From a bacterium (GTDB lineage Bacteria > UBP15 > UBA6099 > JAJRTR01), in NCBI GenBank assembly GCA_024278215.1, contig JAJRTR010000202.1, positions 1 to 49,604 on the forward strand: a DNA stretch of 49,604 nucleotides, written 5' to 3'. The notes below the pieces were generated by a model that ran no database searches, was not told the origin of the DNA, and worked only from the letters and a program-made list of their open reading frames with translations. How positions within the stretch are numbered: position 1 is the first letter of the stretch; each line of letters opens with the position of its first letter. Positions 7,110 to 15,650 of this stretch are shown in pieces. The position numbers and the translations under genes are program-made.

Positions 7110-9860
7110 ATGTTCATTATGGCGGAAAACAAGGTCTATATAGCTGCCGGATTCCACGTCAATTATAATCACTCCTGGCGTGGCGACCGAAACGATCGCA
7201 CCGGCTTCGGGCTCGATTCGCAGGTCATCGAGGGCATCCTCGACACACTCGACACCGCCAATGAAAGCGGCCTCGAAGCGCGGGGCACATGGGACTTCGA
7301 CAATTACTGGAGCCTCGAACACTGCATGCCCATGTTCGCGCCCGAACTTCTTCAGCGGATTCAAAAGCGCGTCATTGACGGCCCCGACGAAGTAATCCTC
7401 GACGCCTGGAACAACGGCTTGTACGGCGGCATGACCGAACACGAGTTCAGGGAAACACTCGCCCGCACTATCTCCAACGATGCCGGCTCCGGAATAAAAG
7501 ACCTTTTCGGCAACTACTCACCTGTGATTCGCACACAGGAAACCATGTTCACGCAGGGCGGCATCGAGTTGATGAAGGAATTCGGCATCGACGCTATCGC
7601 CCTCTACTACAGCAGCATCCCCTTCGACTCCATACGCAACTTCGTCCGCAGACTCACTCCCACTGAAATGTACAATCCCCTATGGTTCAACTCCACCGAG
7701 TCCGACGCGCGCTTGTTGATGATCCCCATGTACAACCAGGGCGATACTCTCAACCACGGCTCGATCTCAAAATGGGCCAGAGAGCTCCATCGCCGTCAGG
7801 AAAAAGGTGAACTCGACGGCAACGCGCTCATCTATATAAACATGGACGCCGACGCCGATATCTGGAACGGACTGCCGCTGCCCGGCGTTCTGAAAAAGAT
7901 TCCGAACACGCGCGGCCTGTCCGAATTTATCGAGACGGTTAACAAGCTGGATTACGTGGAATTCGCCACACTCGGCGATTATATAAGAGATAATGCGCCA
8001 GTCGGAGACCTGACCGTGTCGCAGGACCTCGCCGACGGCTCCTACACCGGCTATAACAGCTGGACGGAAAAAGAAGAGAACCATCGCCTGTGGCGCATCG
8101 CTGAACGCGCGCGCCGCCTGGCTGGCATCGCGGAATTCGCCACGGAAAAAGCGGATGTGGCGGACGACCGGCGGGCTGCTGCGCAAGAAGAACTGTACGA
8201 TTCGCCCGACTCGTATTTCGAGAACAAACTGCGGCTCCTTTCGACAACTCACTTCGGCATGCACGCGCCCGCCGTCCACTCGGAACGCGCGCAAGCGGGT
8301 TTCCATTACGCGCGAAATGCCTTCGAGAAAGCGATGCGACAAGCCGAAGATGCCGCCGGGTTGCTGAACGGGGACGCCGTGCCGGATGCCGATCCGCTGC
8401 TGTTCGCCTTCTCGATACTGAACCAGCCGAAATACAACAACGCGCCGGCCGCAACATCGCGGGCGAACATACTCGCCCGCGTACACTTCGGTCCGCTCGA
8501 TAAAAAGTGCAGGCCCACCGACCTCGAACTCGTTGCCGCCGACGGCTCGCCGTGCGCCTTCGACATTCTTAATCCGGTCATGGACGAGGCGGGCAATATC
8601 GTTTCCGGTACGCTCGTGTTCGTTAACGACGCTTCCGAACATCTCGCTTCATTCGCGCTTACTGTGAAAAAGGGCGAGCCTCCGAAAGATGAAATAAAAG
8701 TTTCAAAAGCCGGCATGTCAAACAGCAGGATCGACCTGAAACTCGACGACCGCGGCAGAATATATTCACTGAAGATGGACGGCAAAGAATTCTCTTCAGA
8801 GCAACTCCTTTCCCTTTCAGCGCTTTACAGGATCGACAGAAACAAAAAAACATTCTCTCCGCGCACGTATAAAGTCAAAACGGTGGAGACAGGCCCCAAA
8901 GGCCGCCTTGGCAGGCTCGGACTCGAAACACAGGTCGTGATTTTCTCGAAAGGAAAGAACTACACGATCAAAGCAGCGTATGACATAATGCTGTTCGATA
9001 AACTTCCTTATGTGTTTGTGGACGCCGACGTCAGGTTCCCCGACACGCCGCGCGGAGGCGGCGAGAAAGGACTGGCAACCGGCTCGGAACGTGAATTCGA
9101 CACAAACTGGTTCGAGGTCGCCCCCGCTCAGATAGCGCCGGGCATCCACAACAAGCCGGGTAGCTTCCTCAAGGTGTGGAAACACAATTACATGAACAAA
9201 ACAAATTGCTACGAATTCAATTACGGCGAGATACACAGGGGCAACAGGAATGTGGACGCATGTAACAACCACATAACCGACGGCTGGGTCGCCGTCTCGA
9301 ACGCTGACAGGGGATTCCTCCTGAGCTGCGACGCGGTAGTGAACTCCTCGGCAGCATACTGCCCGATGCGGCTGCGCGAGCGCGGTGGCAGGCAGCATGT
9401 GTTCCTGAACCCGTTCGGCACGTATCACGGCGAACAGTTCACACACCTGAACGACGGCTTCAATCTCGCGGCGTATATCACGACACTGGTGGGCGCGCAA
9501 CTCAAATCGGTCGCGCCGTCGTATAACAACCGTCGAGTACGCATAAATATGATGTGGGCACCATACATGGGCGACGAGCCGCCGGCGCAGACAGCGACAG
9601 ACGCCGACAGGTTCAGCATGCCGCCCGCTGTGCTTCTGCATGAAGACGGCGCCACAAAGCTATATATCGATCCGGTTGCCGCTGAAGAACTGAGGGAAGC
9701 TGTCGAAGAATATAATCTCGATCAGTGCCGCGGCTGGTCGTATAAAGACTTCCTCGAAGAAAGAAACAGGGGATTGCCCAAAGGTGTACCGCCGAAAGAC
9801 AAAAGCGGCGACAGGTTTATCCACCTGATTAAAGGATTGTTCGACGGAATGAAACATTAG
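7110..9860 (+). CDS. GH38/GH57-like glycoside hydrolase
   Basis: 916 residues (or 913 from ATG 7119). The first 330 residues have the look of the glycoside hydrolase/deacetylase beta-alpha barrel: an opening HVNYNHSWRGD, GTWDFDNYWSLEHCMP, and IRTQETMFTQGG at about residue 147, placed like the catalytic 'R-x-P/Q-E' strand of GH57-type enzymes. A helical middle region (about 330-430, including TTHFGMHAPAVHSERAQAG) and a long beta-sandwich C-terminus follow, as in GH38 alpha-mannosidases. Substrate and catalytic residues are not certain. There is no signal peptide, so unlike its two upstream neighbours it is probably cytoplasmic. It ends in TAG, so TAG terminates translation here. It lies 64 bases after the exported beta protein, with a weak ribosome site. 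Confidence 0.7.
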   Translation: MFIMAENKVYIAAGFHVNYNHSWRGDRNDRTGFGLDSQVIEGILDTLDTANESGLEARGTWDFDNYWSLEHCMPMFAPELLQRIQKRVIDGPDEVILDAWNNGLYGGMTEHEFRETLARTISNDAGSGIKDLFGNYSPVIRTQETMFTQGGIELMKEFGIDAIALYYSSIPFDSIRNFVRRLTPTEMYNPLWFNSTESDARLLMIPMYNQGDTLNHGSISKWARELHRRQEKGELDGNALIYINMDADADIWNGLPLPGVLKKIPNTRGLSEFIETVNKLDYVEFATLGDYIRDNAPVGDLTVSQDLADGSYTGYNSWTEKEENHRLWRIAERARRLAGIAEFATEKADVADDRRAAAQEELYDSPDSYFENKLRLLSTTHFGMHAPAVHSERAQAGFHYARNAFEKAMRQAEDAAGLLNGDAVPDADPLLFAFSILNQPKYNNAPAATSRANILARVHFGPLDKKCRPTDLELVAADGSPCAFDILNPVMDEAGNIVSGTLVFVNDASEHLASFALTVKKGEPPKDEIKVSKAGMSNSRIDLKLDDRGRIYSLKMDGKEFSSEQLLSLSALYRIDRNKKTFSPRTYKVKTVETGPKGRLGRLGLETQVVIFSKGKNYTIKAAYDIMLFDKLPYVFVDADVRFPDTPRGGGEKGLATGSEREFDTNWFEVAPAQIAPGIHNKPGSFLKVWKHNYMNKTNCYEFNYGEIHRGNRNVDACNNHITDGWVAVSNADRGFLLSCDAVVNSSAAYCPMRLRERGGRQHVFLNPFGTYHGEQFTHLNDGFNLAAYITTLVGAQLKSVAPSYNNRRVRINMMWAPYMGDEPPAQTATDADRFSMPPAVLLHEDGATKLYIDPVAAEELREAVEEYNLDQCRGWSYKDFLEERNRGLPKGVPPKDKSGDRFIHLIKGLFDGMKH

Positions 9861-9875
9861 GCATTTATCGCGCCG

Positions 9876-9899
9876 TAAGCGACGACATGTTGTCGCTTA
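9876..9899. repeat. 24-base near-perfect palindrome after the hydrolase gene
   Basis: TAAGCGACGACA followed by TGTTGTCGCTTA gives twelve-base arms with one mismatch and no spacer, beginning 15 bases after the hydrolase stop. As RNA it would be a hairpin with a small loop, but no T-run follows. It could be a rho-dependent or processed transcript end, or a protein site. Confidence 0.5.
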
Positions 9900-10192
9900 G
9901 CAGATGCAGATAATGAAGGCGAACACAGAGCATCCAGTCGTTGCGTTACGGGTCTGAGCCCCGGAACGATAAAACCCCCGCCCCCCGCTTTTGGTTCAGT
10001 ACGATTTCTCCCGCAAAGAACAGGTTTATTAAGATTACCGATAAGGGAACAAAAGTCGGCGGTGTTGTGTTTTTCATAATAATGTAAGACAATATTATGG
10101 CTTTGAATTTCAGCACGTAAAGATCGGATTTTCGGCGTTGTAAAAAAAACGGCGTGAAACACGATATTATTTAGTGATACTGCAGCATGATG

Positions 10193-10222
10193 TTGACAGT
10201 TTTTTATTGGTAAAATTATAAT
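10193..10222 (+). promoter_or_regulatory. Consensus sigma-70 promoter of the pilM operon
   Basis: TTGACA (10193-10198), an 18-base spacer, and TATAAT (10217-10222) match both hexamers exactly. Transcription would start near 10229, leaving a 5' leader of about 270 bases before the TTG start at 10501. Confidence 0.75.
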
Positions 10223-10325
10223 TTATCTGTATGTGTTGGAGAGGACAGCCGGTTGCGTTATGACCGGATACAGACAGACATTTCGAAAAATTCCGGAAAA
10301 ACGACGGAAAAGAAATGTTGGCTTT

Positions 10326-10364
10326 AGACAGGCCGAGCGAAGAAGGCTTTGCATACGGCTGTCT
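10326..10364 (+). promoter_or_regulatory. Hairpin in the pilM 5' leader
   Basis: AGACAGGCCG (10326-10335) pairs with CGGCTGTCT (10356-10364) with a one-base bulge, giving a nine-pair stem and a 20-base loop. It sits inside the predicted untranslated leader. I could not match it to a known riboswitch; the conserved core of the cyclic-di-GMP class I motif is not apparent. Confidence 0.35.
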
Positions 10365-10500
10365 GCTGTTTATTGGAAGAGCAGCTAGGATACGCAGCGT
10401 TGAAAATGACATAAAAGCAGGTAATATGCACACTAAGAGGTCTGTTACAATTCAGGTGTGAACGACTCTAAACACAGAGTTGGTTTTGTAAAGAGGAAAT

Positions 10501-12018
10501 TTGGATAGACTGCTCAAAACAGAAAGTGTCGTGGGTGTGGACGTAGCGCCCGACTATATTCGAGCGACGGAGATCGAGCGGGTCGGCGAAGACTACTATC
10601 TGCGCAACATCGGCCTGAAGGCGACCCCCGAAGGAGCGGTGGTCGATGGACTGATCGTCGACACCGCGGCGGTTGCGAAAGCGCTCAGATCATTGTTCCG
10701 CGAGCGCCGATTCGAGTCGAACCGGGTGGTGGCGGCTGTTCGGGGCAAGGGTGTAGTGAGCCGGATCATCACCCTGCCTTCGATGCCCCAGGACCGCCTC
10801 AGCAAGCTCATCGAAAACGAAGTCAACCGCTACGTCATATTCAGCGAACAGGACAAAGTAGTTTTCTATTATCCACTCGAAGAATTCGACGAATACGACC
10901 GCCGCAAAGTCAACGTGCTGCTTGTGGTAGCGCAAAAAAATATTTGTAATTCCTTCAACGAGGCTTTCAAACAGGCAAAACTCGAGCTGGTAGCTCTTGA
11001 TTTCAGCATTTTCTCGATTCTGCGCGAGCTCCGCAACAGCACACAGCACCTGTCGCAAGGCAACACGATGACCGTGATCTTCGACCATCACGGCGCTTCG
11101 CTCAACATCTTCCATCGCGACATCATGCGCTATACGAGAACCATCAAGTTCGATCCTGAACGGTTCACGTCGGCAAGCAACGGTTTCCTTGACAGGATTA
11201 TCGCCGAAACACTGCTTTCTATGCAGTATTACCAATCCGAATCAATAGGTCACGAACCCATATCGCGAGTTGTGCTGAGCCTTGGCGGCACGGGCAGCAC
11301 AGAAGCGTATAATGCAATCCAGGAATCCATCGACGACATCCCCGTCGAAGCACACGCGCCGTTCTCGAACATAAAAGTCAACATGGACGATTTCCCGCCC
11401 GACATTATGGAACAGGTGGACACAAGTTTTATCACCTCCATCGGGTTGTCTCTAAGGGGCCAGGAACTCTATTTCCTCCCCTTCCAGGTCGACCTCATGC
11501 CCGCGGAGATCGCAGAAGGCAAAAATCTCAGACAACACATAAAATGGCTCGCTGTGATCCTCGGCATCATTTTATTGGGATTCATGATTCCGGGCGAATT
11601 CATCCTGCCCGCGCAGGAAAGAGCCGCAGTAAACGAGCAAACCACCCTGAAAATGGACCTACAGGGCAACGAAGCAAAGCTTACAAAACTGAAAAAACAG
11701 CAGGAAACCGCCATGCGGCTCAACCCTCTTGCTATCAACGTGCCGCTCACCGACAACTGGTCTCCCATGCTCGAAAGCATAAAACAGGTGATTCCCAAAA
11801 ACGTGCAGCTTACCAGCCTTTCGATGGAACCGCCCAACAGCATCGAGTTCATGGGCATCGCCGACTCGAACCCGTCGATATTCTATTTTGTTTCTTCGCT
11901 GCGGAATTCGCCGAACTTTGCAGATGTCGAACTTGGCCCGCGCAACGCCGTGCCCGTCTACGACAAGCCAATGGTCAATTTCGTGATACACTGCAAATAT
12001 ACCGGGTCAATGGAATAA
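10501..12018 (+). CDS. pilM: PilM-PilN fusion, type IV pilus/type II secretion inner-membrane assembly protein
   Basis: 505 residues from a TTG start four bases after AGAGGA. Residues 1-330 are PilM-like (actin fold): SVVGVDVAPDYIRATEIE at the N-terminus, a PilM-type midsection, and the adenosine-side loop VVLSLGGTGSTEAY. Near residue 320 the PilM-docking motif that normally begins PilN appears as FQVDLMPAEI. A transmembrane helix follows (WLAVILGIILLGFMIPGEFIL), then a coiled coil (about 380-405) and a ferredoxin-like periplasmic domain as in PilN. Separate PilM and PilN normally meet through exactly this peptide, so one chain carrying both is coherent. The phosphate-binding loops look degraded: VAPD replaces the usual IGSS, and FDHHGA stands where DIG is expected. 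PilO-like and PilP-like genes follow at 9 and 3 bases. Confidence 0.85.
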   Translation: MDRLLKTESVVGVDVAPDYIRATEIERVGEDYYLRNIGLKATPEGAVVDGLIVDTAAVAKALRSLFRERRFESNRVVAAVRGKGVVSRIITLPSMPQDRLSKLIENEVNRYVIFSEQDKVVFYYPLEEFDEYDRRKVNVLLVVAQKNICNSFNEAFKQAKLELVALDFSIFSILRELRNSTQHLSQGNTMTVIFDHHGASLNIFHRDIMRYTRTIKFDPERFTSASNGFLDRIIAETLLSMQYYQSESIGHEPISRVVLSLGGTGSTEAYNAIQESIDDIPVEAHAPFSNIKVNMDDFPPDIMEQVDTSFITSIGLSLRGQELYFLPFQVDLMPAEIAEGKNLRQHIKWLAVILGIILLGFMIPGEFILPAQERAAVNEQTTLKMDLQGNEAKLTKLKKQQETAMRLNPLAINVPLTDNWSPMLESIKQVIPKNVQLTSLSMEPPNSIEFMGIADSNPSIFYFVSSLRNSPNFADVELGPRNAVPVYDKPMVNFVIHCKYTGSME

Positions 12019-12027
12019 GGAACAGAA

Positions 12028-12621
12028 ATGATCGCGCTCTACTCGAAAATGACTATGCCCCAGCGGATCATCGCCGCCGTGCTGATCATAGCCGTTGCAG
12101 CAGCAAGCCTCTTTTTCCTTTATCTCGATCCGAAAACAAAAAATGTCCATGCGCTCAAACAAAAAAATGAAAAAACATCAAAACTGATACGCCTCCAGGA
12201 GGCGCAACTGGCAAGAATCAAAAACCCGGGTAAAATAAACGAATTCCTGCCTCCCGAAAAGCTCGAAACCCTTGCTTCTTTCGACAACAAAACCCTCTAT
12301 TCGTCGGAAATACCGGTTCTCATCGAACTGCTCGAGCAGGTTGTCGAGAAATCCGGTGGAAAAAATATCAGGATAGAAGAAGGCGAATCGTCGCCCGTAT
12401 ACATAAAAATGGGCAGACGAAACCAGATCTATGAAATGAAAGCCCTGCCGCTTCTGGTGGTTTTTGACGCTTCTTACGCTTCTGCATCCAACTTCCTTTT
12501 CCAGATCAAGGCGATGCGCAGAATGCTCAAGCTGACAAAAGTCGAATTGCGGTCGGAAGACCTCACGGGTAAAATTAAAGTGATGGCGGATTTTCAATTG
12601 TATTTTGCCGAGGAGCAATAA
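12028..12621 (+). CDS. pilO: PilO-like inner-membrane assembly protein
   Basis: 197 residues with the PilO/GspM layout. A short cytoplasmic N-terminus is followed by one membrane helix (IIAAVLIIAVAAASLFFLYL), a coiled coil rich in Lys/Glu/Gln (about 45-70) and a periplasmic alpha/beta domain. In the family, PilO pairs with PilN in the periplasm and scaffolds the alignment complex between the inner-membrane motor and the outer-membrane secretin. Sequence similarity among PilO proteins is low, so the name rests mainly on topology and on its position between PilMN and the PilP/GspC-like gene. The start follows GGAAC close to the pilM stop. Confidence 0.75.
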   Translation: MIALYSKMTMPQRIIAAVLIIAVAAASLFFLYLDPKTKNVHALKQKNEKTSKLIRLQEAQLARIKNPGKINEFLPPEKLETLASFDNKTLYSSEIPVLIELLEQVVEKSGGKNIRIEEGESSPVYIKMGRRNQIYEMKALPLLVVFDASYASASNFLFQIKAMRRMLKLTKVELRSEDLTGKIKVMADFQLYFAEEQ

Positions 12622-12624
12622 GAC

Positions 12625-13497
12625 GTGGGAATAAGCAGAAATTCATGGATTATCGCTATAATACTGATCGTGATGATACTAATAGCATGGTCTACCGACC
12701 CACGTCGCAACAAAATGAAATCCGGCGCAATGAGACCCCCGCCTAATCCGCTCATGCAACAGTTCGCCGCCGCTCCACAGGAACAACAACCCAACAACGC
12801 CGGACAACAGGCTTCCGGGCAGCAGAAAAATCGCAAAAAGACAAACAGCAGGTCACGCCGCCGGCAGGGCGCTTATGACGCAGCCGGATTCTCCGACTTC
12901 GAACTCCTCAACGACAGGTATGGCCGTAGTGATCCCTTCGCGCCTTTCTACGATATTCCGGAACCCGATGAGACGCTTCTCGATATACCCGCCATCGAGC
13001 CGCTGCCGCCCATGATACTCGAGAGCCCCGCCAATATGAAGCTTACCGCCGTTTCAATACAGGACGACGGTACAGGCATGGCCATCATCAACGGTGAAAT
13101 CGTTCGCGTCGGCGACTACGTACTCGGCTTCAGAGTTCACTACATCTCGCAAAACCGCGTCGAACTCATCAACGAACTCGGCGACAAAGCCATTCTCCGC
13201 ATCAAACAGGCTGTTCCCACAGGCTACGAAGTTACTCGCGGCGAGATCAGCAACATCCAGAAAGTGCCGGAAAAACAACCCCAGCGAACTGTCATACCCA
13301 CAAGACAACAATCGCCACTTCCGCTACCGCCGTCGAACTGGACAAACCTTCGCCCCGACGAACTTCCATCAGCACCGTCCACAAGACAGCACAAAAAAAC
13401 AAAACCGAATATCAGCATCACTCCGGACCCGCAGCAGGAAGCGCTCGACGAGATCCGGAAAATACTCTCCAATCCCGAAAATCTGCCTCTGAACTGA
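12625..13497 (+). CDS. PilP/GspC-like pilot of the alignment complex
   Basis: 290 residues from a GTG start nine bases after AGGAG. An N-terminal membrane helix (WIIAIILIVMILIAWS) replaces the lipoprotein signal usual for PilP and is more like GspC of type II secretion. A disordered Pro/Gln/Asn-rich linker spans about 30-85, and then comes RSDPFAPFYDIPEP, the PilP-type DPF motif. A small beta domain (about 130-195, LTAVSIQDDGTGMAIINGEI then VGDYVLGFRVHYI) corresponds to the HR/PilP fold that contacts the secretin N-domains. A second Pro/Gln-rich tail ends the protein. No secretin gene follows here, so the outer-membrane partner must be elsewhere. Confidence 0.75.
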   Translation: MGISRNSWIIAIILIVMILIAWSTDPRRNKMKSGAMRPPPNPLMQQFAAAPQEQQPNNAGQQASGQQKNRKKTNSRSRRRQGAYDAAGFSDFELLNDRYGRSDPFAPFYDIPEPDETLLDIPAIEPLPPMILESPANMKLTAVSIQDDGTGMAIINGEIVRVGDYVLGFRVHYISQNRVELINELGDKAILRIKQAVPTGYEVTRGEISNIQKVPEKQPQRTVIPTRQQSPLPLPPSNWTNLRPDELPSAPSTRQHKKTKPNISITPDPQQEALDEIRKILSNPENLPLN

Positions 13498-13665
13498 AAT
13501 CCCGCGGCTACCTATCCATAAACAGCTGCGTGTATCCGCATATCTCACAGCCGCCGCAACGGACGTGGAACAAGTGTTATCGCGATTTTGGCGCCGCGCT
13601 TGTGAAATATGTCGGCCAACCCGCGCAGGTGACTTATGCAGTACATGCTATATGCACTTGCAATA

Positions 13666-13694
13666 TTGAAAGTAGATCGGAAAACGACTATTAT
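13666..13694 (+). promoter_or_regulatory. Predicted sigma-70 promoter of aspS
   Basis: TTGAAA (13666-13671), a 17-base spacer and TATTAT (13689-13694), with a predicted start near 13701. It lies in the 245-base gap between the pil genes and aspS, where I see no other feature. Confidence 0.55.
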
Positions 13695-13742
13695 ATTACT
13701 CTGGTTTATATGTAGTAATTTACTTGCTTGGAGGAAATTAAC

Positions 13743-15569
13743 GTGCAGGTTGTTCCGCAGGGCGACTGGAAAAGAACACATAATTGCGGGGAATTACGCG
13801 AAGGCAACGTAGGCGCGAAGGTGTGCCTGATGGGCTGGGTCAACCGGTATCGCGATCACGGGGGCGTAATATTCATAGACCTCCGGGACCGCTACGGACT
13901 CACCCAGATTGTATTCGACCCGAGTGATTATCCCGACATTTTTGATATAGGCGACTCGCTTAGAAACGAGTACGTTATTGCGATAAAAGGCAATGTCCGC
14001 AACAGGCCGGAGGGCATGGCCAACCCTAAACTGCCCACAGGCATGATCGAGGTTCTTGTCGGCGAGGTAAAAGTACTCAATGTCTGCAAGAGTCTTCCCA
14101 TCGCGGTGAATGAAGAAGGCGACGAGGACGAAAGAGTGCGCCTGCGATACAGGTTCCTCGACCTGCGCCGCGAGCGGATGCAGAAAAACCTCATATTTCG
14201 CAGCAAAATGAACAAGGTAGTGCGCGACTACTTCTCGGGCAAAGATTTTCTCGAGATCGAGACCCCGGTGCTGACGAAATCCACGCCCGAAGGTGCCCGC
14301 GACTTCCTCGTGCCGAGCCGCCTGAGCAAGGGCTCGTTCTATGCGCTTCCGCAGTCGCCTCAACTCTTCAAGCAGATTCTGATGGCCTGCTGCTACGACA
14401 AATATTTTCAGGTGGTGAAGGCATACCGCGACGAAGACCTGCGCGCCGACCGGCAGCCGGAGCACACTCAGATCGACCTCGAAATGAGCTTCCCCGACGA
14501 AGAAGACATCTTCAGCCTGATCGAAGAACTCATGAAAAAAATGTTCAAGGAAGGTCTGGATATCGACATCGAGCCACCTTTCAGACGCATGACCTACGAA
14601 GAAGCTATGCTCAAATACGGTTGCGACAAACCGGACCTGCGCTACGATCTCGAAGTAACCGACGTGACGGAAGTCGTCCGCGGCTCCGACTTCAAAGTAT
14701 TCGAGAAAGTTATCGCCTCGGGCGGTCGCATCAGGGGCATCAGGGTACCCGGCGGCGCGGCTATGACACGAAAGAAGATAGACGATCTTATCACATATTC
14801 ACAAAAACTCGGTTCGACCGGACTCGCATGGATGAAGGTCAACGAAGAAGGACTTCAGTCCAATATCGTGAAGTTTTTCAACAAGGAAAAACAACAGGGC
14901 TTCATAAGAGAGTTCGGGGCGCAACCCGGCGACCTGCTCACTTTCGTCGCGGGCAGAGCAGCGGATATATGCCCGATACTCGCGGCCGTGCGGCTCGAAA
15001 TCGCACGCCGCATGGAAATGAAACCACTCGAGGAGTTCGCGTTCGCATGGGTCACCGACTTCCCGCTCTTCGAGTGGGACCCGACCGAGAAACGATGGGC
15101 TCCCATGCACCACATATTCTCGATGCCGCGCGACCGGGACATGAAACACCTCGTGGACCCGGACAGCGACGATTATGATCCGGCAAAAGTCTACGGTCGT
15201 CTCTACGACCTCGTGCTCAACGGCGTCGAACTCGGAAGCGGCAGCATCAGGATTCACAACACCGGTCTGCAACAGAAAGTGTTCGACGTGATCGGCATCG
15301 ACGAGGAAACAGCGCAGGAGAGGTTCGGGTTCCTGCTCGAAGCGTTCCAGTACGGCGCACCGCCCCACGGCGGCATCGCGCTCGGACTCGACCGCCTGCT
15401 TGCCATTATGTGCGGCGAGTCTTCCATCAGGGAAGTCATTCCGTTCCCGAAAACCTCGACCGGCACATGCCTCATGACCGGCGCGCCCTCCACAGTGGAT
15501 AAAGCGGCCCTGAGGGAAGTCGGCGTGAAAGTGAATATTCCGCAAGAAAAACAAGTCGACGAAACATAA
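13743..15569 (+). CDS. aspS: Aspartate--tRNA ligase (bacterial type)
   Basis: 608 residues from GTG 13743, eight bases after GGAGG (13730-13734). An upstream in-frame TTG overlaps that ribosome site and is rejected. The domain order is an anticodon-binding OB fold (GWVNRYRDHGGVIFIDLRDR), the class II catalytic core with motif 2 (YRDEDLRADRQPEHTQIDLE), the bacterial GAD insertion (about 300-410) and motif 3 (GGIALGLDRLLAIMCG). Length and order fit the bacterial family, which attaches aspartate to tRNA. The His in DHGG matches, from memory, the residue found in non-discriminating enzymes that also charge tRNA-Asn and depend on GatCAB; this is only a hint. It ends in TAA. Confidence 0.96.
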   Translation: MQVVPQGDWKRTHNCGELREGNVGAKVCLMGWVNRYRDHGGVIFIDLRDRYGLTQIVFDPSDYPDIFDIGDSLRNEYVIAIKGNVRNRPEGMANPKLPTGMIEVLVGEVKVLNVCKSLPIAVNEEGDEDERVRLRYRFLDLRRERMQKNLIFRSKMNKVVRDYFSGKDFLEIETPVLTKSTPEGARDFLVPSRLSKGSFYALPQSPQLFKQILMACCYDKYFQVVKAYRDEDLRADRQPEHTQIDLEMSFPDEEDIFSLIEELMKKMFKEGLDIDIEPPFRRMTYEEAMLKYGCDKPDLRYDLEVTDVTEVVRGSDFKVFEKVIASGGRIRGIRVPGGAAMTRKKIDDLITYSQKLGSTGLAWMKVNEEGLQSNIVKFFNKEKQQGFIREFGAQPGDLLTFVAGRAADICPILAAVRLEIARRMEMKPLEEFAFAWVTDFPLFEWDPTEKRWAPMHHIFSMPRDRDMKHLVDPDSDDYDPAKVYGRLYDLVLNGVELGSGSIRIHNTGLQQKVFDVIGIDEETAQERFGFLLEAFQYGAPPHGGIALGLDRLLAIMCGESSIREVIPFPKTSTGTCLMTGAPSTVDKAALREVGVKVNIPQEKQVDET

Positions 15570-15650
15570 TGTAACGGGTAGCTTTCACAGGCAGTCTTTC
15601 ACATGTCTGTATCAATAATAAAGCACAAATTTAAGGGAGGAAGATAGAAG

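Larger units (their letters stand above)
9861..10500. other. Intergenic region and long pil leader
   Basis: There is no gene here; a minus-strand frame at 10167-10433 has unconvincing composition and overlaps the promoter. From left to right it holds a palindrome (9876-9899), featureless sequence, a consensus promoter (10193-10222) and a transcribed leader of about 270 bases with a hairpin (10326-10364). Confidence 0.6.

Noticed and set aside
10167-10433. 88-residue minus-strand frame upstream of pilM
   Set aside because: It overlaps a consensus promoter and leader of the pil operon and lacks a recognisable domain or ribosome site.
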